From Clostridiales bacterium (GTDB taxonomy: Bacteria > Bacillota_A > Clostridia > Christensenellales > Aristaeellaceae): DNA of 5,445 bases. Location of the stretch: positions 1 through 5,445 of the forward strand of contig JAAYZL010000327.1 in assembly GCA_012514855.1 (NCBI GenBank). Direction: 5' to 3'. The position numbers and the translations under genes are program-made. The notes under the pieces were generated by a model. It worked only from the letters and a program-made list of their open reading frames with translations. It ran no database searches and was not told where the DNA came from. Shown piece by piece: positions 1-5,445 of the stretch. Every line of letters starts with the position of its first letter. The stretch's first letter is position 1.

Positions 1-1394
1 CGGAGCATCCGTTCGTAGCGCTCTTTCGCCGCGAGCCCCGCCCGGTAGCCGCGCTCGGTCAGCCGGAAGTCCGCGTTGTCCTGCCGAAGCAGCAGCCGGT
101 ACTCCGCGCGCGAGGTCATCATGCGGTACGGCTCGTCGACGCCCTTGGTCACCAGATCGTCGACCAATACGCCGAGGTACGCGTCCGCGCGCGTCAGAAT
201 CAGCGGTTCTGAGTCCTTCAGCCACAGCGAAGCGTTCAGCCCGGCGTACAGCCCCTGCGCCGCGGCCTCCTCGTAGCCGGAGGTGCCGTTGACCTGCCCG
301 GCGAAGTAGAGCCCCTCGACGTGCCGGGCGGCGAGCGTGTTCTTGAGCGCGGTCGGGTCGATGCAGTCGTACTCGATCGCGTACGCGAGCCGGAGAAGCC
401 GCGCGTTTTCGAGCCCCGGCACCGTCGCGTACGCCGCGCGCTGCACGTCCTCGGGCATCGAGGTCGACAGCCCCTGCGCGTACCATTCGACGGTGTCCAG
501 TCCCTCCGGCTCGAGGAACACCGGGTGGCGCTCCTTGTCCGCGAAGCGCACGACCTTGTCCTCGATCGACGGGCAGTAGCGCGCGCCGGTTCCGTGGATC
601 GCCCCGGTGTACATCGGCGCGCGGTGCAGGTTGGAGAGAAGTATCTCGTGCGTCGCGGGCGTCGTGTAGGTCAAATAGCACAGGGCGCGGTTTGTGAGCG
701 ACGAAGCGTCGGTCATGAACGAGAACGGAAGGATCGGATCGTCGCCCGGCTGCGGCTCCATCTTTGAAAAGTCGACCGTCCGCCCGTCGAGCCGCGCCGG
801 GGTTCCGGTCTTGAACCGGCGAAGCTCGAAGCCGAGGTCCCTGAGGTTCTCCGTCAGCGGCCCTGCCGGGACGAGGCCCTGCGGCCCGCCCATCCACGAG
901 CACTCGCCGATGATGATGCGGCTCTTCAAATACACGCCCGCGCAGACAATCGCCGCGCGACAGGAGATCGCCGCCCCCGTCGTCGTTTTGACGCCCGAGA
1001 CGCGGCCGTTCGCCGTCAGAATTTCCGAAATCTCGGCCTGCCGGAGCTCGAGGTTCTCGCACTCCTCGACCGCGCGCCGCATCCGGAGCCTGTAGCGCAG
1101 CTTGTCCGCCTGCGCGCGCAGCGAGTGCACCGCCGGGCCCTTGCCGGTGTTCAGCATCCGCGACTGTATGAACGTGTCGTCGATCGCCAGCCCCATCTCG
1201 CCGCCGAGCGCGTCGAGCTCCCGGACGAGGTGGCCCTTGCCGGTTCCGCCGATCGACGGGTTGCACGGCATCAGCGCGAGCGCGTCGAGGTTCAGCGTGA
1301 CCAAGAGCGTCTTAAATCCCATCCGCGCGGACGCCAGCGCCGCCTCGCAGCCCGCGTGCCCCGCGCCGATGACGATGGTGTCGTAATTCTCCAA
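1..1394 (-). CDS. mnmG: MnmG (GidA), tRNA uridine-5-carboxymethylaminomethyl modification enzyme, FAD subunit; C-terminus cut by window edge
   Basis: MnmG works with the GTPase MnmE in the cytoplasm to install the (carboxymethyl)aminomethyl group at C5 of wobble U34 in certain tRNAs, using FAD, NADH and methylene-tetrahydrofolate. The visible 464 residues (family about 620-630) carry the N-terminal FAD motif GAGHAG (10-15), MPCNPSIGG with Cys44 (equivalent to E. coli Cys47), and the first family signature RYCPSIEDK with Cys274 (equivalent to E. coli Cys277). The second signature, [17 protein letters not shown], starts at 365, followed by AYLGVLVDD and [17 protein letters not shown]. The missing part is the helical C-terminal domain that binds MnmE and tRNA. 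The start is TTG at 1394-1392: it gives the expected [13 protein letters not shown]-terminus, no ATG or GTG fits, and AGGGGGA lies 6 nt upstream. The kinase gene ends 11 nt upstream, so the pair is probably one transcript. The usual neighbour mnmE is not upstream. The wording of the motifs is clostridial. Confidence 0.97.
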   Translation of the reverse strand, partial: MENYDTIVIGAGHAGCEAALASARMGFKTLLVTLNLDALALMPCNPSIGGTGKGHLVRELDALGGEMGLAIDDTFIQSRMLNTGKGPAVHSLRAQADKLRYRLRMRRAVEECENLELRQAEISEILTANGRVSGVKTTTGAAISCRAAIVCAGVYLKSRIIIGECSWMGGPQGLVPAGPLTENLRDLGFELRRFKTGTPARLDGRTVDFSKMEPQPGDDPILPFSFMTDASSLTNRALCYLTYTTPATHEILLSNLHRAPMYTGAIHGTGARYCPSIEDKVVRFADKERHPVFLEPEGLDTVEWYAQGLSTSMPEDVQRAAYATVPGLENARLLRLAYAIEYDCIDPTALKNTLAARHVEGLYFAGQVNGTSGYEEAAAQGLYAGLNASLWLKDSEPLILTRADAYLGVLVDDLVTKGVDEPYRMMTSRAEYRLLLRQDNADFRLTERGYRAGLAAKERYERML

Positions 1395-1407
1395 GCTCCG
1401 TCCCCCT
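1395..1407 (-). promoter_or_regulatory. Shine-Dalgarno that fixes the mnmG TTG start
   Basis: On the minus strand AGGGGGA occupies 1407-1401, 6 nt before TTG at 1394. It overlaps the TAG stop of the upstream kinase gene (1408-1406), so a ribosome finishing the kinase ends on the mnmG binding site, an arrangement that favours translational coupling. This site is the main reason for accepting a TTG start. Confidence 0.7.
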
Positions 1408-2296
1408 ATATGGATTGGCCGAGCACCATTTCGATGTCCTCCCGCTTGATCCGCGCCGCCGGGAACACCCTGGCGTTCGCGGCGCCCGCCGCGCATGCGA
1501 TCATCATCGACAGCTCGTCGGAATATCCTCTTAAAGCGGCGTATAAATATCCAGCGAGAAAGCTGTCGCCGGAGCCGACCGGGTTCACGGCCTCGACACG
1601 CGGCGCCGGGCAGTATTTCTGGACGCCTTCCCGGATCAGGCAGCAGCCGCGCGCGCCCATGGACAAGAGCACCGCGCCGACGCCGGAATGCAGCAGCGCT
1701 TCCGCGGCGTCGGGTTCCGCCGATCCGACGAGCGAAAAAAGCTCCTTCTCGTTCGGCTTCAGCAGGTCCGGAAGCCCCTTGACGCCCCCGGTAAGCGCCG
1801 GGCCGTTCGAATCGAGCACGGTCTTGACGCCCATCTCCCGCGCGCGCCGGAGGATTCGCGAAACGCGCCCGGCCGCGCGGCCGCAGCTCGCCGAGCCCGC
1901 GACGACCAGCGCCTTCGCGCCCGGAAGAACCGAAAACAGCCGGTTCTCCAATTCGTCGAGCTCCGCGTCCGCGAGCTCCGAGCCCGCGCGGTAGTCGACC
2001 CGCTGCCGGAAGTCGCTCTCCCGCACCCACGTGTCGATCGCGCGCGTCTCCGCTTTGACCGGCACAGGCAGCACGTCGATGCCCTCGTCCCGGGCGAGCG
2101 ACAGGAACCTGTCCCCTTGCGCGCCCCCCAGCGGGCACACCGCGAGCGAGCGGACGCCGAGCGCCTTGAGCACGCGCGCGACGTTCACGCCCTTGCCACC
2201 GGTCTGCCAGTGCTCGCGCCGGACGGGGCCGCCGAACGCCCCGACCCAGAGCGTCAAATCGAGGCACGGGTTCAGCGTCAGCGTTACGATGTCCAT
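1406..2296 (-). CDS. PfkB-family sugar (phosphosugar) kinase, FruK/LacC-like but divergent
   Basis: This 296-residue cytoplasmic ribokinase-fold kinase resembles the 1-phosphofructokinase/tagatose-6-phosphate kinase branch and is of normal length. Family features: N-terminal [11 protein letters not shown] (5-15), the substrate/phosphate motif [15 protein letters not shown] (33-47), LDSNGPAL (161-168), KPNEKEL (180-186), [12 protein letters not shown] (210-221), and the anion-hole/catalytic motif [12 protein letters not shown] (238-249) with Asp244 as the expected base. Two segments depart from FruK/LacC. Where TRxNVKI is usual there is [12 protein letters not shown] (83-94), and where GSLPPG is usual there is GSASCG (134-139). 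Kinase activity is therefore likely, but the substrate cannot be named; no PTS or fruR-type gene is adjacent. The ATG at 2296 starts the homologous [10 protein letters not shown] and is preferred over an in-frame GTG at 2314, but neither has a Shine-Dalgarno. The reading frame stays open upstream to 2590, which is only the antisense of feoA. Confidence 0.9.
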   Translation of the reverse strand: MDIVTLTLNPCLDLTLWVGAFGGPVRREHWQTGGKGVNVARVLKALGVRSLAVCPLGGAQGDRFLSLARDEGIDVLPVPVKAETRAIDTWVRESDFRQRVDYRAGSELADAELDELENRLFSVLPGAKALVVAGSASCGRAAGRVSRILRRAREMGVKTVLDSNGPALTGGVKGLPDLLKPNEKELFSLVGSAEPDAAEALLHSGVGAVLLSMGARGCCLIREGVQKYCPAPRVEAVNPVGSGDSFLAGYLYAALRGYSDELSMMIACAAGAANARVFPAARIKREDIEMVLGQSI

Positions 2297-2302
2297 ATGT
2301 TC

Positions 2303-2308
2303 ATTATA
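2303..2308 (-). promoter_or_regulatory. Consensus -10 box (TATAAT) for the kinase-mnmG pair
   Basis: A perfect TATAAT on the minus strand ends 6 nt before the kinase ATG at 2296, in an otherwise very G+C-rich gap. Initiation about 7 nt downstream would fall on or next to the A of the ATG, giving a leaderless or nearly leaderless mRNA, which fits the absence of a Shine-Dalgarno. No convincing -35 is found 16-18 bp upstream and there is no TGn extension, so the call rests on the -10 alone. A second weaker box, TAAAAT at 2349-2344, could give a leader of about 40 nt. Confidence 0.45.
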
Positions 2309-2362
2309 GCGCACCGGAAACGCGCCCGCGCGCCCTCGCGAACATTTTACAGGCCCGCGCGC

Positions 2363-2391
2363 TTGCCGGGCTCCGCGCGAGATGGTAGAAT
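2363..2391 (+). promoter_or_regulatory. Sigma-70-type promoter of the feo-asnA operon
   Basis: TTGCCG at 2363-2368 (4 of 6 matches to TTGACA) and TAGAAT at 2386-2391 (5 of 6 to TATAAT) are separated by exactly 17 bp. TGG directly precedes the -10, giving an extended -10 (TGnTAGAAT). Transcription would start near 2398, leaving a leader of roughly 29 nt before feoA, too short for a riboswitch. I see no recognisable Fur or DtxR/IdeR operator overlapping it, though divergent operators cannot be excluded by eye. Confidence 0.65.
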
Positions 2392-2426
2392 GACACGGGA
2401 GTTTGTTCGGCGAGCGGAGGGACGGC

Positions 2427-2663
2427 ATGGAACTGACGCTTTCGGAGCTCAAAGACGGGGAGCGCGGCGCCGTCACGCGCATCGAGCTTTCCGGGTCGAC
2501 GAAGCGGAGGCTCATCGAGATGGGCATCACGCCCGGCACGCGCGTGCAGGCGCTCAAGCGCGCGCCGCTCGGCGACCCGATCGAGATCATGCTGCGCGGC
2601 TACACGCTGACGCTCCGCGAAGAGGACGCGCGCAGGATCTTTGTGAGGAGGGACGGCGCGTGA
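2427..2663 (+). CDS. feoA: FeoA, SH3-like accessory protein of ferrous iron transport
   Basis: A 78-residue cytoplasmic FeoA-domain protein, normal in length. FeoA partners the membrane transporter FeoB and is needed for Fe(II) uptake in several bacteria; its precise role (GTPase modulation or complex assembly) is unsettled. The family pattern is clear: LSELKDGERGAVTRIE at the start, then RRLIEMGITPGTRVQALKRAP (about 31-51), GDPIEIMLRGYTLTLR (about 54-69) and a basic C-terminus. The ATG at 2427 is chosen over an in-frame TTG at 2403 because GGAGGG lies 5 nt upstream and MELTLSEL is the usual N-terminus. It is the first gene of the operon, and its stop overlaps the feoB start. The reading of family and start is secure. 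Confidence 0.95.
   Translation: MELTLSELKDGERGAVTRIELSGSTKRRLIEMGITPGTRVQALKRAPLGDPIEIMLRGYTLTLREEDARRIFVRRDGA
2646..2659 (+). promoter_or_regulatory. Shine-Dalgarno that fixes the feoB GTG start
   Basis: AGGAGGG at 2646-2652 inside the last codons of feoA sits 7 nt before the GTG at 2660. It supports starting FeoB at that GTG rather than in the frame that stays open far upstream. The 11-mer GGAGGGACGGC here (2647-2657) is identical to that preceding feoA (2416-2426). Confidence 0.7.
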
Positions 2664-4813
2664 GCATCACGATCGCGCTCGCGGGCAACCCGAACAGCGG
2701 CAAGACCACGCTCTTCAACGCGCTGACCGGCTCGAACCAATACGTCGGCAACTGGCCGGGCGTGACGGTCGAGCGCAAGGAGGCGCGCTTTGAAATCGAG
2801 GGCGAGGAGGCGACGCTGGTCGATCTGCCCGGCGTCTACTCGCTGTCGCCGTATTCCCTCGAGGAGAACATCACCCGGCACTTCATCGCGCAGCACGCGC
2901 CGGACGTCGTGATCAACATCGTCGACGCGACGAACATCGAGCGGAACCTCTACCTGACGCTTCAACTGATGGAGCTCGAGCGCCCGGTCGTCGTCGCGCT
3001 GAACCTGATCGACGAGCTCGAGCGGCAGGGCGTCAGGGTCGACTGCAAGAAGCTCTCGGCATTGCTGGGCGTTCCGGTCGTGCCGATCTCGGCGAAGAAG
3101 AAGCAGGGCTTCGACGGCCTGTTCGCCGCGGTCTACCATCAGGCGCACGATCCGGTCATTTCCTACCCCGCCCGGCGCTACGACGAACATACGCGAGCGG
3201 CGCTTCACGAGATCGTCGCGGCGCTCGGCGGCCTTTCGAGCCACAGCGCGTTCGACCTGGACGAGCACCGCGCCCACCGCGACGAGGAGGAGCGCGACGA
3301 CGACCACACGCCGTTCGAGCAGCACCGCCACATCGGCGGCTACCTCGACGAGGGCGACCGCGACTACGCGCCGCCGACGACGTGGGTGGCGCTGAAGATC
3401 CTTGAGGGCGACGAGCAGATCGCGGCGGCGGCGCAGCTCTCCCCGGCGCAGAAGAAGCGGATTTGCAGGGCGATCGACGCCTATGTCGCGCGCGGGCGGC
3501 AGGTTCACCCCGGCATCGACCAATTGACGCTCGTCGTCGACGCGCGATACGAGGCGATCGAGCGGACGCTGCGCGAGGCGGGCTTCCCGCGCCGGGGCGA
3601 GCGCGAAATCTCCCTCTCGGACAGGATCGACAGGGTGCTGACGCACAGGGTATTGGCGTTCCCGATCTTCCTGTGCGTGATGGCGCTGATGTTCTTCCTG
3701 ACGTTCGGCTCCGTCGGCTCGGCGCTCTCCGCTCTCACGGAGGAACTGATGGCGCTCCTGAGCGACGGCGCGGGCGCGGCGCTGAAGGCGGTCAATTCGC
3801 CCGCGTGGATACGCTCCCTGATCGTCGACGGCGTGATCGCGGGCGTCGGCGGCGTATTGGTGTTCCTGCCGCAGATCCTCATCATCTTCCTGTTCATGTC
3901 GGTGCTCGAGGACAGCGGCTACATGGCGCGCGCGGCGTTCATCACCGACCGGCTGCTCCGCAAGCTCGGGCTGTCCGGGCGCTCGTTCATCCCGATGCTG
4001 ATGGGCTTCGGCTGCACGACGACGGCGGTCATCGCCGCGCGCGGCGTCGAGAACGAGCGAGACCGCAAGATGACGATCCTCCTGACGCCGTTCATGAGCT
4101 GCGGCGCGAAATTGCCGGTGTACGCGCTGTTCACCGCGGCGTTTTTCCCGGGAAACCGCGAGCTGTGCGTCCTGAGCCTGTACGTGCTCGGGATGGTCAT
4201 GATGATCGCCGTCGGGCTGCTGCTTCGAAAGACCGCGTTCCGCCGCGGCGACACGCCGTTTGTGATGGAGCTTCCGAACTACCGCATGCCGACCGTCAAG
4301 AACGTGTCGCGAAGGCTCTGGGACCGCGCGAAGGACTTCCTGACCCGCGCCGGCACGGTCATCTTCGCGATGAGCGTCGTCGTGTGGTTTTTGCAGTCGT
4401 TCGCGCCGGATTTTCACATGGTCGCGGATTCCGCCAATTCGATCTTCGGGAGGATCGGCGCCGCGATCGCCCCGGTTTTCCGGCCGCTCGGCTTCGGCGA
4501 CTGGGAGAAGAGCGTCGCGCTTTTGTCCGGGACGATCGCGAAGGAGGCGGTCGTGTCGACCATGCAGGTGCTCTACTCCGCGGAGACGACGCAGAGGCTC
4601 GGCGAGGTGCTCGCGACGAAGTTCACGCCGCTCTCGGCGTACGCGTTCCTCGTGTTCACGCTGCTCTACGTGCCCTGCGTGTCCGCGATCGCCGCCATCC
4701 GCCGCGAGATCGGCTCGTGGCGGCTGACGCTTCTGTCGATCGGGCTGCAGACCGGAACCGCGTACATCATGGCCCTGATCGTCTATCAGGTCGGGAGACT
4801 GTTTGCGGGGTGA
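2660..4813 (+). CDS. feoB: FeoB, GTP-dependent ferrous iron transporter of the cytoplasmic membrane
   Basis: A 717-residue FeoB imports Fe(II) across the inner membrane, with a cytosolic G-protein domain controlling a polytopic channel. The G domain shows G1 GNPNSGKT (9-16), G2 Thr36 in NWPGVTVER, G3 DLPG (55-58), G4 NLID (115-118) and G5 SAK (144-146). A linker/GDI segment follows, containing an unusual His/Asp/Glu-rich stretch at about 195-238 before WVALKILEGDE. The membrane part begins near 331 (VLAFPIFLCVMALMFFL) and has the FeoB/gate-domain hallmarks GYMARAAF, GFGC with Cys452, TPFMSCGAKLPVYALF with Cys481, FVMELPNYR, AKEAVVSTM and LLYVPC with Cys673. The GTG start at 2660 gives VSITIALAGNPNSGKT; its GTGA overlaps the feoA stop, so the two are probably translationally coupled. 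The protein ends shortly after the last membrane helix and lacks the Cys-rich tail of E. coli FeoB; a separate small Cys-rich protein follows. Function is secure, but metal preference is inferred from the family. Confidence 0.97.
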   Translation: MSITIALAGNPNSGKTTLFNALTGSNQYVGNWPGVTVERKEARFEIEGEEATLVDLPGVYSLSPYSLEENITRHFIAQHAPDVVINIVDATNIERNLYLTLQLMELERPVVVALNLIDELERQGVRVDCKKLSALLGVPVVPISAKKKQGFDGLFAAVYHQAHDPVISYPARRYDEHTRAALHEIVAALGGLSSHSAFDLDEHRAHRDEEERDDDHTPFEQHRHIGGYLDEGDRDYAPPTTWVALKILEGDEQIAAAAQLSPAQKKRICRAIDAYVARGRQVHPGIDQLTLVVDARYEAIERTLREAGFPRRGEREISLSDRIDRVLTHRVLAFPIFLCVMALMFFLTFGSVGSALSALTEELMALLSDGAGAALKAVNSPAWIRSLIVDGVIAGVGGVLVFLPQILIIFLFMSVLEDSGYMARAAFITDRLLRKLGLSGRSFIPMLMGFGCTTTAVIAARGVENERDRKMTILLTPFMSCGAKLPVYALFTAAFFPGNRELCVLSLYVLGMVMMIAVGLLLRKTAFRRGDTPFVMELPNYRMPTVKNVSRRLWDRAKDFLTRAGTVIFAMSVVVWFLQSFAPDFHMVADSANSIFGRIGAAIAPVFRPLGFGDWEKSVALLSGTIAKEAVVSTMQVLYSAETTQRLGEVLATKFTPLSAYAFLVFTLLYVPCVSAIAAIRREIGSWRLTLLSIGLQTGTAYIMALIVYQVGRLFAG

Positions 4814-4817
4814 AAAC

Positions 4818-4982
4818 ATGACCTGGATTGCCTATGTGCTCGCGGGACTCGTGCTCGCCGCCGCCGCGTGGATCGCGGTTCGGGGCGTCGTCCGGTTCAT
4901 CCGAACGAGGGGGCAGAGCGCGTGCGACAATTGTCCATATGCAAATACTTGTAGCCAAAAGACGAAGGGAGACTGCAAATGA
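4818..4982 (+). CDS. FeoB-associated Cys-rich membrane protein (54 aa)
   Basis: A very small gene starting 4 nt after the feoB stop, with GGGGTG (4807-4812) as a modest Shine-Dalgarno. The product has one N-terminal membrane helix (about residues 3-28, beginning WIAYVLAGLVLAAAAW), a short basic stretch, and a cytosolic-looking tail with four cysteines at 36, 39, 45 and 53 (CDNC, then C, then C). This layout and position match the FeoB-associated Cys-rich membrane protein family found after feoB in many Bacillota. Their biochemical role is not established; the cysteines may bind iron or an Fe-S cluster, or stand in for FeoC or for the Cys-rich C-terminus that this FeoB lacks (inference). Its stop (TGA 4980-4982) overlaps the next gene's ATG. 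Its last 55 nt are much richer in A+T than the surroundings. Confidence 0.88.
   Translation: MTWIAYVLAGLVLAAAAWIAVRGVVRFIRTRGQSACDNCPYANTCSQKTKGDCK
4964..4971 (+). promoter_or_regulatory. Shine-Dalgarno of asnA
   Basis: GAAGGGAG, inside the end of the preceding small gene, lies 7 nt before the asnA ATG at 4979. With the ATGA stop/start overlap this supports coupled translation of the two genes. Confidence 0.6.
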
Positions 4983-5445
4983 AGCACATCTGCCCGAAGG
5001 GGTACAAGAGCGTTCTCGACCTGCGCGCGACGCAGCAGGCCATCAAGATTCTCAAGGACTGCTTTCAGCAGCAGTTGAGCGCCGCGCTAAACCTGACGCG
5101 CGTGTCGGCGCCGCTGTTCGTGCGCAGGGACACGGGCCTCAACGACGACCTCGGCGGCGTCGAGCGCAAGGTCGCGTTCGACCGGCTCGACGCGCCCGGC
5201 GACGAGGTGCAGGTCGTGCAGTCGCTGGCGAAGTGGAAGCGGTTCGCGCTGGGCAAGTACCGCTATCCGGTCGGCTACGGGCTGTACACGGACATGAACG
5301 CCATCCGCCGCGACGAGGAGACCGACAACCTGCACTCGATCTACGTCGACCAGTGGGACTGGGAGAAGATTCTGACCCGCGACGACCGCACGATCGACAC
5401 GCTCGAAAGGACCGCCGCGCGCATACACGCCGCGGTATTGGAGGC
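4979..5445 (+). CDS. asnA: AsnA, aspartate-ammonia ligase (asparagine synthetase A); C-terminus cut by window edge
   Basis: AsnA makes asparagine from aspartate and ammonia, with ATP cleaved to AMP and pyrophosphate, in the cytoplasm; its fold is related to class II aminoacyl-tRNA synthetases (AspRS/AsnRS type). The visible 155 residues (family about 330-340) match along their whole length: ATQQAIKILKDCFQQQL near the N-terminus, NLTRVSAPLFVRRDTGLNDDL (about 38-58), GVERKVAFD, VQSLAKWKRFALGKY (about 79-93), GLYTDMNAIRRDE (about 101-113) and LHSIYVDQWDWEKIL (about 118-132). The catalytic C-terminal half, including the later ATP-contacting arginine, is outside the window, so integrity cannot be judged. 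The MKHICPKGYKSVLDLRATQ start resembles Bacillota homologues. The ATG overlaps the stop of the FeoB-associated gene and no separate promoter is evident, so expression probably follows the feo operon. Confidence 0.96.
   Translation, partial: MKHICPKGYKSVLDLRATQQAIKILKDCFQQQLSAALNLTRVSAPLFVRRDTGLNDDLGGVERKVAFDRLDAPGDEVQVVQSLAKWKRFALGKYRYPVGYGLYTDMNAIRRDEETDNLHSIYVDQWDWEKILTRDDRTIDTLERTAARIHAAVLE

Noticed and set aside
321..1994. Several plus-strand open frames over mnmG and the kinase gene
   Set aside because: All are antisense to well-conserved genes, overlap one another and have shadow-frame composition.
2398..2426. Riboswitch or attenuator in the feoA leader
   Set aside because: The predicted leader is only about 29 nt, with no stable hairpin or U-run.
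2297..2590. N-terminal extension of the kinase to 394 residues
   Set aside because: The added residues are antisense to feoA and its promoter and resemble no kinase segment; homology begins at [10 protein letters not shown].
1688..2659. Upstream in-frame extension of feoB (324 extra codons)
   Set aside because: It runs antisense through the kinase gene and across feoA, has Arg-rich nonsense composition, and the GTG at 2660 has a strong Shine-Dalgarno and the correct family N-terminus.
2600..4819. A 739-codon open frame on the minus strand, antisense to feoB
   Set aside because: It is low-complexity (Arg, Asp, Glu, His, Val, Ala rich) and has no domain; feoB in the same place is unmistakable. 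Long antisense frames are expected in G+C-rich coding DNA.
3463..4821. A 452-codon plus-strand frame inside feoB
   Set aside because: It is Arg/Ala/Gly-rich in a shifted frame with no recognisable domain, and it overlaps clear FeoB membrane sequence.
4931..4959. Possible internal promoter for asnA (TTGTCC at 4931-4936)
   Set aside because: No acceptable -10 lies 16-18 bp downstream, and the ATGA overlap explains asnA expression without it.
5087..5428. Minus-strand open frames over asnA
   Set aside because: They are antisense to a clear AsnA coding sequence and have the same Arg/Val-rich shadow composition.

Overview
The window is a G+C-rich (by eye about two-thirds G+C), tightly packed bacterial chromosome segment with two divergent gene groups around one 130-bp intergenic gap (2297-2426). 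The MnmG and AsnA sequences, and a small FeoB-associated cysteine-rich membrane protein, resemble those of Clostridia-type Bacillota. A high-G+C clostridial lineage is therefore the best guess, inferred from protein character alone. No phage, insertion sequence, CRISPR array or RNA gene is visible.

Left half, minus strand: a divergent PfkB-family sugar kinase (2296-1406) is followed 11 nt later by mnmG (1394 to beyond base 1). MnmG is the FAD-dependent subunit of the tRNA wobble-uridine modification enzyme; here it lacks its C-terminal quarter because the window ends. mnmG uses a TTG start with a good Shine-Dalgarno that abuts the kinase stop. The two genes look co-transcribed.

Right half, plus strand: feoA (2427-2663), feoB (2660-4813), a 54-residue FeoB-associated membrane protein (4818-4982) and asnA (4979 to beyond the right edge) form a compact operon. 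The junctions are a GTGA overlap, a 4-nt gap and an ATGA overlap. A convincing sigma-70-type promoter (TTGCCG, 17 bp, TAGAAT with an extended -10) lies just upstream of feoA. FeoA, FeoB and the small protein should form a GTP-dependent ferrous iron importer. AsnA (ammonia-dependent asparagine synthetase) has no known link to iron import, so its coupling here is a point of interest.

Most of the window is ordinary core metabolism. The points most worth a second look are: a His/Asp/Glu-rich insertion in the cytosolic part of FeoB (residues about 195-238); the kinase's consensus TATAAT placed so that its transcript could be leaderless; the kinase's missing 1-phosphofructokinase substrate motifs; and the feo-asnA translational coupling. 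I see no convincing evidence of a wholly new system.
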